DNA of 64,000 nucleotides from Ruminococcus sp. Its GTDB lineage: Bacteria > Bacillota > Clostridia > Lachnospirales > Lachnospiraceae. Below the pieces are notes generated by a model, which had not been told where the DNA came from, searched no databases, and saw nothing but the letters and a program-made list of their open reading frames with translations. The stretch lies in assembly GCA_013911065.1 (NCBI GenBank), contig JACERV010000007.1, forward strand, positions 96,236 to 160,235. Direction: 5' to 3'. Both the position numbers and the translations under genes were made by a program. Position 1 is the first letter of the stretch, and each line of letters starts with the position of its first letter. Shown one piece after another: positions 24,769 to 33,024 of this stretch.

Positions 24769-27201
24769 TTATGAACTAAACATAGACATCAAATAGCTGC
24801 TCTGTGAATTCATCTGAGATATCAGCGTCTCTAATGCGGTAAACTGTGAAACATATCTGTCTTGTTCCATTGCCAGTTTATCTTTCAGTCTGTCAATATA
24901 ATCATTGATGCCATCTATCTGCTTCTGTATGCCATTTTGCAGCACTGATGTGGGGGCATAAGGAGAACCTGCACGTTCTACTAATATTCCCTTTGTGGCA
25001 CCCATCATAGATGCATAGCGGTCCATAATTGTCTTCATAGATGTCATCAGGCCGCCTGGATTGGTTGTTCCATCTTCATTCTTTGACGAAGCGGCGGTAA
25101 ATGCATCTTTCACTGCATCCGGATCTTTCTCAAGAGCAGCTTTAAACTCTGTCTCATTAAACACAAGCTTTCCATTGTCCGCATAGTTTGTAGACACCGT
25201 AATCCCCATCTTTTCAAATTCGGTTCTGAGATTACTTGGAATGATAAAACGAAGGCTATCCGCCAATCCCCTCACATCTGTATCATTGAAGAGAAGTCCC
25301 TTCTTAGCCTCTGTCTCCCATTTTTCAATCTGGCTTTCGGACATTTCTTCCCGCTGTTCATCTGTAAGCGGACTGTAAGCCCTGTCAGGCTTCTGATTTA
25401 CTTCACCGTTAATCAGAGCAAGTGTCTCATTGTAAGCATTAACCATTTCCTTGACAATGGCAGCCGTAGCATCCGTATCCACCTTAGCATCAAATGTGAC
25501 TGCTTCAGTTCCTGCTACATAGTTACCGGTACTGTCATATCCAAAGGTATTCTTTACGGTGATATTCATACCGTCAATTGACACTGTGTTGCTCCCCCGC
25601 GTAACTTCCGTTTCCATATCGGAACCGGCATATTTTACACGGATCACTGCATCCTGTCCTTTTACTTCCTTACCCGCGATGTCCGCTCCAAATAATACAT
25701 CGGCCAGCTCACCTGATAAATTAATCGTTCCGCTCGCTCCCTGTTCTGTGGACTGTATCACAAATTTATCCGAGTTGGACTGGTAAGAAACTGTGATTCC
25801 AAGCTCTTTTGTATTGTTAATGGCACTGAGAATATCACTGATGGAACTATCCCATGACAACGCGTTGCCTTTTGAATCCTTCAGGGTTATCAAATCTCCG
25901 TCTCCATTTTTTATTGTCATCGGCTCTCCGGTATCTAGTACTTTACCTGGATTTAAGCCAGATTCCGCAATTTTAGCCGAAAGGTTCAAGCGGTTGGATT
26001 CTCCGCTCTTAATACCGAATACACTGTTAGATCCCAAAATCCCCCGGTCTGCTGCAGTGATAGCCACAGTAGAGCTTCCATCCGGGTTCCCGTCGGGTGT
26101 TATAGTAGTGAAATTCAGAGATGCCTTGGACAAATCGCCGTCCGATGAGGGACCAAGCTTTACCGAAACCCTGTTCTTCCCGAACGCCTCATCCAGCTTT
26201 GTCTGAATATCCTTTTGAACAGATTCCAGGGTAGAATACGTCCCAGGATCCTCAGCATACTCTTCCAGCTTAATCCACTTCGTAGTTCCATTATAAGAAA
26301 AACTGATTTCTTTGCCGCTTAACGCTTCTCTAAGTGAAACGCTTTCTGTAAGCTGTGCCTCATTTTTCGCAGTCCGGCCTTCACTTGTAATTACTGTATC
26401 TGCCGCAGGCATATCTCCAAATTTCTCGTCTTTATTTAAAAATCCCAGGTCTGCCAGAAGATCCCCCGTGCTTCCTGAAAGCAACAATGAGTTTCCTGTT
26501 GTCGTATCTTTGTTAACAAATTTTATCTTTCCGCCATCTGTTTCTACATTCATCACATCGGCCAGCGTCTTGCCTGATCCAATCGACACGTTTGCTAATG
26601 CCTTGTTCATAGACTCTGCGGTTTTATCCACATCGCTGTAATCATAGCTGCTGCTCATTGTCACTGAATAGGTCTTAGTTCCATAGGTGATGAACAGAGA
26701 CTCACCTGATACAGCGTCTATGTCCACCATTTCTCCTAAATCACTGGCAATATCGCCTGTATTTAACTTTTGATCAGAAACCGTACCGCCGGATGATATC
26801 TGTGCATTCTTTGCAAGACTCTTCACCCCCAGGACGGAAATAGTATCTGCCGAAACCCCGCTTCCGCTTACGGACAAATATTTACTGTTCTCTCCAAGTG
26901 CCGTTATCAGATTCCTGGAAAACAGCTTACTTGAACTTAGATTTGACGAAGATGAGTAAGACATATATTTGTTAGAGAACTCATACAGCTTACTTGTAAT
27001 ATTCTGTATTGCACTCTGCTGCCACTGGAAAGTCTGCAATTTCTGCTTCTGCGCCGCAATCTTGCTTCTAGTGGCATATGTCATATTCTTAATCAGCTCG
27101 TCCCGGTCAAGTCCGCTGGCTAATCCGCCATACCCTCTAATTGAGTTTGCTGAATTCATTCCGGATGATGTAGTACCACTTAATCCATTAATCGATGCCA
27201 T
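24769..27201 (-). CDS. fliD: Flagellar filament capping protein FliD (HAP2)
   Basis: 810 residues from the ATG at 27201 (AAGGAG nine bases upstream), much longer than the roughly 500-residue Bacillus protein because of extra central domains. The FliD_N domain starts GLASGLDRDELIKNMTYATR and continues KQKLQTFQWQQSAIQNI. The C-terminal FliD domain ends with IDRLKDKLAMEQDRYVSQF and FTALETLISQMNSQ. FliD caps the growing filament and may bind surfaces; the enlarged middle would be exposed. The gene is driven by a sigma-28 promoter and followed by fliS. Confidence 0.93.
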   Translation of the reverse strand: MASINGLSGTTSSGMNSANSIRGYGGLASGLDRDELIKNMTYATRSKIAAQKQKLQTFQWQQSAIQNITSKLYEFSNKYMSYSSSSNLSSSKLFSRNLITALGENSKYLSVSGSGVSADTISVLGVKSLAKNAQISSGGTVSDQKLNTGDIASDLGEMVDIDAVSGESLFITYGTKTYSVTMSSSYDYSDVDKTAESMNKALANVSIGSGKTLADVMNVETDGGKIKFVNKDTTTGNSLLLSGSTGDLLADLGFLNKDEKFGDMPAADTVITSEGRTAKNEAQLTESVSLREALSGKEISFSYNGTTKWIKLEEYAEDPGTYSTLESVQKDIQTKLDEAFGKNRVSVKLGPSSDGDLSKASLNFTTITPDGNPDGSSTVAITAADRGILGSNSVFGIKSGESNRLNLSAKIAESGLNPGKVLDTGEPMTIKNGDGDLITLKDSKGNALSWDSSISDILSAINNTKELGITVSYQSNSDKFVIQSTEQGASGTINLSGELADVLFGADIAGKEVKGQDAVIRVKYAGSDMETEVTRGSNTVSIDGMNITVKNTFGYDSTGNYVAGTEAVTFDAKVDTDATAAIVKEMVNAYNETLALINGEVNQKPDRAYSPLTDEQREEMSESQIEKWETEAKKGLLFNDTDVRGLADSLRFIIPSNLRTEFEKMGITVSTNYADNGKLVFNETEFKAALEKDPDAVKDAFTAASSKNEDGTTNPGGLMTSMKTIMDRYASMMGATKGILVERAGSPYAPTSVLQNGIQKQIDGINDYIDRLKDKLAMEQDRYVSQFTALETLISQMNSQSSYLMSMFSS

Positions 27202-27249
27202 AGTATCCACTCCTTATTCTATAAAAATTCTTTATTTGCTCATAACTGA

Positions 27250-27277
27250 TTATCGGCGCATCTGCGGGAAAAATTAA
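27250..27277 (-). promoter_or_regulatory. Sigma-28 promoter of fliD-fliS-fliT
   Basis: On the minus strand CTTAAT (TTAA 27274-27277 with N16, or TAAT 27273-27276 with N15) is followed by a perfect GCCGATAA (27250-27257). The leader would be about 40 bases. Confidence 0.82.
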
Positions 27278-27287
27278 GTATCCTCTT

Positions 27288-28040
27288 TTAATCTCTGTTA
27301 TGGTGCGGAGTTTCGTTCACCCGGATACAGGCTTTTGTAATTTCAACAGTAATCTGGCCTGCATATTTATTAGAATAAAAATTAATAAGGGGAGAAACTG
27401 TCTCCTTATTTACCACCACATACTTTGACGGAAGCTTTGTGAGTGCCAGTGCCATTACATCTGCTTTGCAGTGTGAACATGTACACACCCCAAATTGCTC
27501 CATATAATTGACTACCTTTTCCGCAACCAGCCGTTCCATGACATTTACAAACGCAAAACTTTCTTCAAATTCTTCGTTGTCGCACTCTTCCTGAGTTTTT
27601 TCTACATCTTTCTGCACAGGCTCTCTCTGAGACTTTCCGGTTTTTTCTTCTTTCTGCTTTTGTCCGGCTTCCTCCGGTGTTTCCTTGTCCGGCTCCGGCT
27701 GGTTCTCCTCTTCCAGTTCTGCCCCGGACATCTCCATTTTGTCTTCTTCCGGTTCTGCCCCGGACATCTCCATTTTGTCTTCTTCCGGTTCCGGCCCGGA
27801 TTCTTCTGTCTTTTCTTCTTTGGGACTGCCTGCTTCACTCTCCATCTCTGTTTCCAAAGACTTCCTTATTGTATCAGCCAACTGTGCCTCTTCATCCACC
27901 GTATCAATCACGGAAACTGAACTTTCCGGATCCACCGGGGGGTGAGGGCTTGTGTCCTGCACCTTTTTACTTTCTTTCTTCTCTTCGCTGCCTGACAGCA
28001 GATTCAGTACATGATTCGTCTTATTTGTTCTTTTTGCCAT
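27288..28040 (-). CDS. Acidic protein with C-terminal ComFB domain
   Basis: 250 residues. Residues 1-150 are a very acidic, Pro/Glu/Lys-rich, probably disordered region, including about 2.7 tandem 12-residue repeats (EPEEDKMEMSGA unit). Residues from about 158 form a ComFB (late competence development) domain: FVNVMERLVAEKVVNYMEQ, the Cys motif GVCTCSHCKADVMALAL, LPSKYV and a final strand. ComFB proteins of cyanobacteria have been reported to bind cyclic dinucleotides; I recall this and have not checked it. The gene lies 15 bases after the ParA-type ATPase gene, suggesting the acidic tail could be the ParA partner. Function in this locus is unknown. Confidence 0.8.
   Translation of the reverse strand: MAKRTNKTNHVLNLLSGSEEKKESKKVQDTSPHPPVDPESSVSVIDTVDEEAQLADTIRKSLETEMESEAGSPKEEKTEESGPEPEEDKMEMSGAEPEEDKMEMSGAELEEENQPEPDKETPEEAGQKQKEEKTGKSQREPVQKDVEKTQEECDNEEFEESFAFVNVMERLVAEKVVNYMEQFGVCTCSHCKADVMALALTKLPSKYVVVNKETVSPLINFYSNKYAGQITVEITKACIRVNETPHHNRD
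27705..27800 (-). repeat. 36-bp tandem repeat in the ComFB-domain gene
   Basis: A 36-base unit occurs about 2.7 times in frame, giving repeated SGAEPEEDKMEM segments. The first two copies are nearly identical at the DNA level, suggesting recent slippage expansion. Confidence 0.8.
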
Positions 28041-28055
28041 CTTTGTAGTTCCCTC

Positions 28056-28829
28056 CTACGCACCTTTACTCATATTCTGAACTGCTTCCTTTACAAATTC
28101 CCTGTAATCTATAGTGGGGTTTGCTCTTGGAGCATAATCAAAAATGCTTAGCCCATGCGCCGGTGCCTCAGCAGCAGCAACTCCATTACGAATCTTTGTA
28201 TCAAAGACTTTTGTTCCTATTTGGGACGCCACAGTCTCAGCCATCTCCAGCACTTCTCTTGACAGTTTCGTCCTCTTATTATATTTCGTCATAAGGATAC
28301 CCAGCACATTCAAGCTTGGGTTCATGGTCGTCTGTACCCCCTCAATGGTCTCTTTAAGCTGAATGAGTCCTACAAGGCTCAATATCTCAGCCGCCATCGG
28401 TATGACAAGATAATCCGCGGCTATGTATCCATTTACAGTTAATATGTTTAATGCAGGAGGAGTATCAATAACAATATAGTCATAATCATTGCTGACCTCA
28501 TGAAGTATATTCTTGAGCTGAACTTGTCTGTCACTGCCTGTAAGAAGCAGCTCTGCTTCACTCAACAGAATGTTGGAAGTCAGAATATCCACGTAATCTT
28601 CCGTGTGACGGATTGCATCTTTGACTGATATTTCTCCTTTCAGCACCTCATATACCGTATGTCCCTTTTCAATATCCAGTCCAAGACTAAAACCCAGATT
28701 TCCCTGAGAATCTAAATCTACAGCTAAGACTTTATAACCTGCCTGATGCAGACCTACTGCAAGGGCCGCAGAAGAAGTTGTCTTTCCGACGCCTCCCTTT
28801 TGATTTGTCAATACAATTGTTACTGCCAC
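28056..28829 (-). CDS. Orphan ParA/Soj-family ATPase in the motility locus
   Basis: 257 residues, starting at GTG 28829 with GGAGG seven bases upstream. The deviant Walker A KGGVGKTT (about 11-18) includes the signature Lys, and VDLDSQGN and VIDTPPALN are the A' and B motifs. The C-terminus AEAPAHGLSIFDYAPRANPTIDYREF is typical of Soj/ParA. No ParB or parS cluster is visible, and the neighbours are a ComFB-domain protein and an EAL-HDOD protein between cheV and fliD. ParA relatives such as FlhG and ParC position flagella or chemoreceptor arrays, and a similar spatial role is inferred. It lacks the FlhG N-terminal extension. Confidence 0.88.
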   Translation of the reverse strand: MAVTIVLTNQKGGVGKTTSSAALAVGLHQAGYKVLAVDLDSQGNLGFSLGLDIEKGHTVYEVLKGEISVKDAIRHTEDYVDILTSNILLSEAELLLTGSDRQVQLKNILHEVSNDYDYIVIDTPPALNILTVNGYIAADYLVIPMAAEILSLVGLIQLKETIEGVQTTMNPSLNVLGILMTKYNKRTKLSREVLEMAETVASQIGTKVFDTKIRNGVAAAEAPAHGLSIFDYAPRANPTIDYREFVKEAVQNMSKGA

Positions 28830-28853
28830 TTTAATACCTCCACATTATCATGC

Positions 28854-28880
28854 CTTATTGAACATTCCTCTTTCAATAAG
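28854..28880 (-). promoter_or_regulatory. Hairpin upstream of the ParA-type ATPase gene
   Basis: A perfect 9-bp stem (CTTATTGAA/TTCAATAAG) holds a loop reading AGAGGAATG in minus-strand RNA. It ends about 24 bases before the GTG start and has no U-tract. A GGA in a hairpin loop is the type of site CsrA binds; this role is speculative. Confidence 0.4.
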
Positions 28881-28890
28881 TATACCTTCT

Positions 28891-30210
28891 CTATCTTAAT
28901 ATATCTTCCAAATGCTCTGCACTGTCACTTCTTTCAGAAAACAGAGGTTTTTCCCCTTTTCTTACATATTCTGTCGTCAGAGTATTCCAGATTGAATTTA
29001 CATTTTCCACGCAGTCAATATAAATCTGTGCAAGAAGATATGTGGGAACCCCCAGTTCCTCCGATAAAGATTTACTTTCTTTCCAGTCCGCTTTCTCATA
29101 AGCCAGAATCAGCTTATAAACACTTCCTGCAACTCCTTCCCCGCTTATAAGAGCGGCTTTCGCAGCCGGATTCAATGGAATCCTTTCCAAAATCTCTTCC
29201 ATTGTAGCTTCTACCATGTATTCTATTGTAGAAAACATTCCCATCATATAGGCTTCATTATTTGTAACCGGACAGTCCTTCACATAGTTTACAAGCTCAG
29301 AAGCAAACTTTGCTCTCAAAAATGAAATCTTCAGAAGCTCCTCTGCAGCCGGGTCTCCTGCGTCCTGCCTGAAACTCAGCATATATACCCATTGCCTGAG
29401 TTGTCCGATTCCCAGTGTAACCAGTGCCTGCCGTATAGAAGATGTCCTTCTCCTAAGTGCAAAATATGCAGAGTTAACCAGCTTTAAAAGAGTGAATGTT
29501 AATCCTGCATCCCGACTGATAATCCGCTCTATTTCAGCAATATCAGGCTCTGGTTTTGACACCTCAACGAGAAGCTGAAAAAAGTTCCCTTTCATGTATG
29601 TCACTTGATCTACTTTTGTGACAAGGGTACTCGCTATATAATCCCCTTCCAGGTAATCCACACCCAAATCAACAGCATAATCATAGATTTCTTTAGAATC
29701 AATATTCGTGGCAATACATTTCTTATCAATGCCTTTGGCCATGCTTATGATATTTTTTAAGGTATTCCGTTCCTTTTCATCCTCATAGAGTTCCCTTCTC
29801 TGCATATCGAAACGTATGTAGCTTACATCATCCAGCATCTCCAGATATCTTAGAGAAAATTGAAAATCACTTACCGCAAACTGGTAGCCCGCCCTGCGGT
29901 ATTTCCGGATGACCGGCTTTGCCAGAGGATTTACAACCAGGTTATCATCAATCTGTATAACCACTTTGTCCGGCTCAAACATTTTTGGAGTGTTTCTAAA
30001 CAAGAGTGAAGATGTGAACGTAATAAACATTCTCTTATCACTCACAAATTTATTACTGTTACTCATTAGGAAATTTGAAATCATATCTGCAGCAGACGTT
30101 TCAGGCTGAGCAAAAAGAGTGTCCTGGCTTCCTTGAAACAATAACTCATAGCCTATCACTTTTCCTGTACGTGTCTCCTTGATAGCTCTTCTAACTACAC
30201 ATCTATCCAT
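28891..30210 (-). CDS. Degenerate EAL plus HDOD domain protein (YuxH-like)
   Basis: 439 residues. The N-terminal EAL-like domain has YELLFQGS in place of EALxR and VSDFQF in place of DDFGTG, so phosphodiesterase residues are missing. The C-terminal half is an HDOD domain (ISRDAGLTFTLLKLVNSAYFALRR...TLGIGQLRQW). Such proteins are regulators rather than enzymes. The start codon directly abuts the cheV stop, so it is read from the fla/che operon. Whether it binds c-di-GMP is open. Confidence 0.88.
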   Translation of the reverse strand: MDRCVVRRAIKETRTGKVIGYELLFQGSQDTLFAQPETSAADMISNFLMSNSNKFVSDKRMFITFTSSLLFRNTPKMFEPDKVVIQIDDNLVVNPLAKPVIRKYRRAGYQFAVSDFQFSLRYLEMLDDVSYIRFDMQRRELYEDEKERNTLKNIISMAKGIDKKCIATNIDSKEIYDYAVDLGVDYLEGDYIASTLVTKVDQVTYMKGNFFQLLVEVSKPEPDIAEIERIISRDAGLTFTLLKLVNSAYFALRRRTSSIRQALVTLGIGQLRQWVYMLSFRQDAGDPAAEELLKISFLRAKFASELVNYVKDCPVTNNEAYMMGMFSTIEYMVEATMEEILERIPLNPAAKAALISGEGVAGSVYKLILAYEKADWKESKSLSEELGVPTYLLAQIYIDCVENVNSIWNTLTTEYVRKGEKPLFSERSDSAEHLEDILR

Positions 30211-31125
30211 TTATACTTTCCCTCTCCGCAAAAGACCATCTATTACATCTACAAGATGTCCGATATCTGGTTTTGACAGTTGTTCATCAGCACCCAGTTC
30301 CTTTCCTTTCAGTTCCATTTCAGGAGTAATCAAAGAAGAGAAAATAATAAGGGGCAGCCGTTTTAATGTTTCATCTGACTTCACCAGCTTTGTCAGCCTG
30401 TGACCATCCATCTGGGGCATTTCAATATCGGTGATAATCAAATCAATTTTTTCTTCCAAACTGCCATCTTTGATGGATTCCAGATAATCCCATGCCTCTT
30501 TTCCATTATTACATTTTATGATTTTCCTGTACCCTGCCTTATTCAGGGAAGATTCAATCATTCTGGTAAGCAAGATAGAGTCCTCCGCCAAAAGGATGGA
30601 ATACTTGCTTCTGTCAGTTCCCGTATATCCCTTCACTTCATCCATCTGGATTCCGGTTTCAGGAGCGATGTCAGCTACAATCTTCTCAAAATCCAGTATT
30701 GTAACCAAGTCTTTCCCGCACTGTGCAATTCCTGTTGCAAGCCCTTCTTCACCACCTTTGCTCAGTGTTTTGTCCGGTTTCTTAATGTCTGTCCAGGATA
30801 TTCTCTGAATCCCTTCCACGGTGTGGACACGGAAAGCGATGTGCATCTTATTGAAGTTTGTTATCATAAATAAGTCCTTCACTCCCGGCTGAGTCTCCTG
30901 ACCCGTCAGATAGTATGGAAGATCCACCACCGTAAGCATGGTATCCCTTGGTTTAAATATACCTTCCACCGCTTCATGTGAATGAGGTATTGGCTTCACC
31001 TTGTCAGACATCATAATCTCTCTCACTTTTGCCACATTGATTCCATACAACTCATTGTGTATTGTGAATTCCATAATCTCAATTTCATTTGTGCCTGATT
31101 CCAGCAGAATTTCTGTCTTTGCCAT
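30211..31125 (-). CDS. cheV: Chemotaxis coupling protein CheV (CheW-receiver fusion)
   Basis: 304 residues from the ATG at 31125, preceded by GAGGAG; two upstream in-frame ATGs are too close to that site. The CheW-like domain (about 15-165; MEFTIHNELYGINVAKVREIM) is followed by a receiver domain (about 175-304) with the acidic pair AEDS, the phospho-Asp in LIITDIEMPQMDG, and KPDI. CheV couples receptors to CheA and takes part in adaptation. It follows cheD in the distal end of the operon. Confidence 0.95.
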   Translation of the reverse strand: MAKTEILLESGTNEIEIMEFTIHNELYGINVAKVREIMMSDKVKPIPHSHEAVEGIFKPRDTMLTVVDLPYYLTGQETQPGVKDLFMITNFNKMHIAFRVHTVEGIQRISWTDIKKPDKTLSKGGEEGLATGIAQCGKDLVTILDFEKIVADIAPETGIQMDEVKGYTGTDRSKYSILLAEDSILLTRMIESSLNKAGYRKIIKCNNGKEAWDYLESIKDGSLEEKIDLIITDIEMPQMDGHRLTKLVKSDETLKRLPLIIFSSLITPEMELKGKELGADEQLSKPDIGHLVDVIDGLLRRGKV

Positions 31126-31176
31126 TTGCATGCTCCTCGCTTTCCTTTTTATCATGTTTCATTACTTGTACTGCGT

Positions 31177-31659
31177 TCACATTATAATATCTTGTTTTCC
31201 ATAAGTATGTATACTCACTGTTCCTGTTTCCGCAGCAACGCGCATGGTTCTCGCATAATTACTGCCCACATCCTGGCGGGTCAGGCGAATCTGTTCCTTT
31301 ATCAGGATATTTCTCACACTTTCAATATTCTTCTCCCCGATATTTGCCAGCGAACTGCTTCCCAGTACTTCAAACATTCTTGCCCCGCCGGCTATTTTAC
31401 ATATGTACCGGCTTTTCACTCCTCCAAATACAGACATCCTGCGGAGTGTTTCCTGAATCCCCGTATCCGCAAACTTAAAAATCTGAGTATCTGACGGATT
31501 TGAGCACTTAGGCAACATAATATGCAGAAGGGCGGTAAGCTTAATCATAGGATCATAAAAACTGATTCCGATACAGGAGCCCAGGGCATAAGTAATCAGT
31601 GTCCCCTCCTGCCGCACAATCTTCATATCTGCAATTCCAACTGTTACCTCTTTATTCAT
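31177..31659 (-). CDS. cheD: Chemoreceptor glutamine deamidase CheD
   Basis: 160 residues. Catalytic Cys is in TYALGSCIGI near residue 29, catalytic His in LLHIMLP near residue 47, and the KIAGGARMF motif lies near residue 85. CheD deamidates receptor glutamines and binds CheC, which raises CheC phosphatase activity. It overlaps cheC by 8 bases, so expression is coupled. Confidence 0.95.
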   Translation of the reverse strand: MNKEVTVGIADMKIVRQEGTLITYALGSCIGISFYDPMIKLTALLHIMLPKCSNPSDTQIFKFADTGIQETLRRMSVFGGVKSRYICKIAGGARMFEVLGSSSLANIGEKNIESVRNILIKEQIRLTRQDVGSNYARTMRVAAETGTVSIHTYGKQDIIM

Positions 31660-32278
31660 GTCCTGCCACCAACTTTGTTATCAACTTATTCAGGGAGCGG
31701 ATATCCGGCAGCATCAGCAGGTTGCTGTCTAACTGCTGCTGATTCAGAATAAACTTTCCTGATATAATCATAATCTTATTTGTTTCGTATCCAAGTTCTA
31801 TCATAGGAACACTGAGAATCCCTCCCAGCATATTAATAGAAATCGCCGGCACAGACAAATCGATGTCCAGCCCTGCCAGGCCTGACAAAGCATTCACATA
31901 AGAGGATATTATGATATTTCCCACTTCGGTAAGCGCAGAAATCTCCAACTCATCGAGTTCCGTATAGTCTGAAACCGTCTTTCCCAGCATCGTTCCCAGC
32001 ACTGCATTGATAAAATCCATTCTCAGCAGAAACAGCATAATTCCATTCATATCCCCGGACATCTGCACAAGTATAGCTGCTACCGGCTCCTCCGGGTTGC
32101 CCAGCATTGTCATTGATTCATTGAACCCTGCAATCTTAACATCAGGAAGTTTAATTCTGACATTTGCCGATAAAAGTTCTGAAACGGCTGTTGCCGCATT
32201 TCCGGTTCCAATGCTTCCTACCTCCCGGATTACGTCAAGTGCAAGCTCCCCTATATCATCATAATTTTTAATTTCCAT
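31652..32278 (-). CDS. cheC: CheY-P phosphatase CheC
   Basis: 208 residues. It has two CheC phosphatase motifs of ExxN type: the first reads EVGSIGTGNAATAVSELL, with Ser in place of the usual Asn, and the second reads ALTEVGNIIISSYVNAL and is intact. CheC removes phosphate from CheY and partners CheD. Only the second site seems fully equipped. It lies between the rod-protein gene and cheD. Confidence 0.94.
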   Translation of the reverse strand: MEIKNYDDIGELALDVIREVGSIGTGNAATAVSELLSANVRIKLPDVKIAGFNESMTMLGNPEEPVAAILVQMSGDMNGIMLFLLRMDFINAVLGTMLGKTVSDYTELDELEISALTEVGNIIISSYVNALSGLAGLDIDLSVPAISINMLGGILSVPMIELGYETNKIMIISGKFILNQQQLDSNLLMLPDIRSLNKLITKLVAGHE

Positions 32279-32303
32279 TTTGTCTGTGCATCCTCCCCAA
32301 TAT

Positions 32304-33014
32304 TTATGCTCTCAAGCCATTTACAGTCTGTTCTACTTCATCTGATGTCTGAATCATCTTCAGTACCAGGGAGTATGCCCTGGATGCCTCAATTGTGTTT
32401 GACATTTCATCTGCCACGTCTACATTGGACATTTCCAGATATCCCTCGGTAAGGCGGGCATCGGCACTCAAGACAGCCGCTCCGTTCTTTGCCAAAGGCT
32501 GGAATTCATTCATTCCGGTGTTTAACATACCATCCGTATTTTGAAATGTATAGATTCCGGGAGTTCCCTGCATTTGACCATTCACAAACCGGATTGGATT
32601 CCTGTTGGCATCCAGCACCAGCTTTCCTGAGTCGGAAACCAAATAAAACCCATCTTGTCTCCTGGAAAGTGAAAAATGTCCGTTCCTTGTATAAAATGCA
32701 TCCCCGCCGGCGGGGTCTCTCAGCATGAAAAACCCTTCCCCGGATATAGCAAAATCATAGTCTCCGCTTCCGGGCTGAAAGCCGGCCCCGGCAAAATTCG
32801 TGTTTGTGTGGCTCACCACCGCACCTGCACCGGCTGTCAACTGTGTATTTTCACCCTCTTCTGCACGCATATTATAATGCATCAGTTCCAAAAAGACTGG
32901 GTTCTTTGATTTATATCCTATTGTATTTACGTTTGCGATATTATTGGATATCACATTCATTTTTTCCTGCTGAGTCCTGGCGCCCCGCGCCGCTGTGTAA
33001 AATGAAGTATCCAT
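32304..33014 (-). CDS. flhP: Flagellar rod/hook-basal body protein (FlhP/FlgG type)
   Basis: 236 residues. N-terminus MDTSFYTAARGARTQQEKMN and the signature VISNNIANVNTIGYKSK; C-terminus VDVADEMSNTIEASRAYSLVLK. This is the FlgF/FlgG-type rod family. Its place after another rod gene behind sigD matches Bacillus flhO-flhP, which encode the distal rod. Which is FlgF-like or FlgG-like is not settled from sequence alone. AGGAGG precedes the start. Confidence 0.88.
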   Translation of the reverse strand: MDTSFYTAARGARTQQEKMNVISNNIANVNTIGYKSKNPVFLELMHYNMRAEEGENTQLTAGAGAVVSHTNTNFAGAGFQPGSGDYDFAISGEGFFMLRDPAGGDAFYTRNGHFSLSRRQDGFYLVSDSGKLVLDANRNPIRFVNGQMQGTPGIYTFQNTDGMLNTGMNEFQPLAKNGAAVLSADARLTEGYLEMSNVDVADEMSNTIEASRAYSLVLKMIQTSDEVEQTVNGLRA

Positions 33015-33024
33015 TCTATTCCTC

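Noticed and set aside
27495..27920. Long plus-strand open frames opposite the ComFB-domain gene.
   Set aside because: They are antisense shadows of the acidic repeats (Phe/Leu/Ser-rich), with no ribosome site.
28056..28829. Could the ParA-type ATPase be FlhG (YlxH)?
   Set aside because: It lacks the FlhG N-terminal activator helix, is not next to flhF, and its C-terminus is Soj-like.
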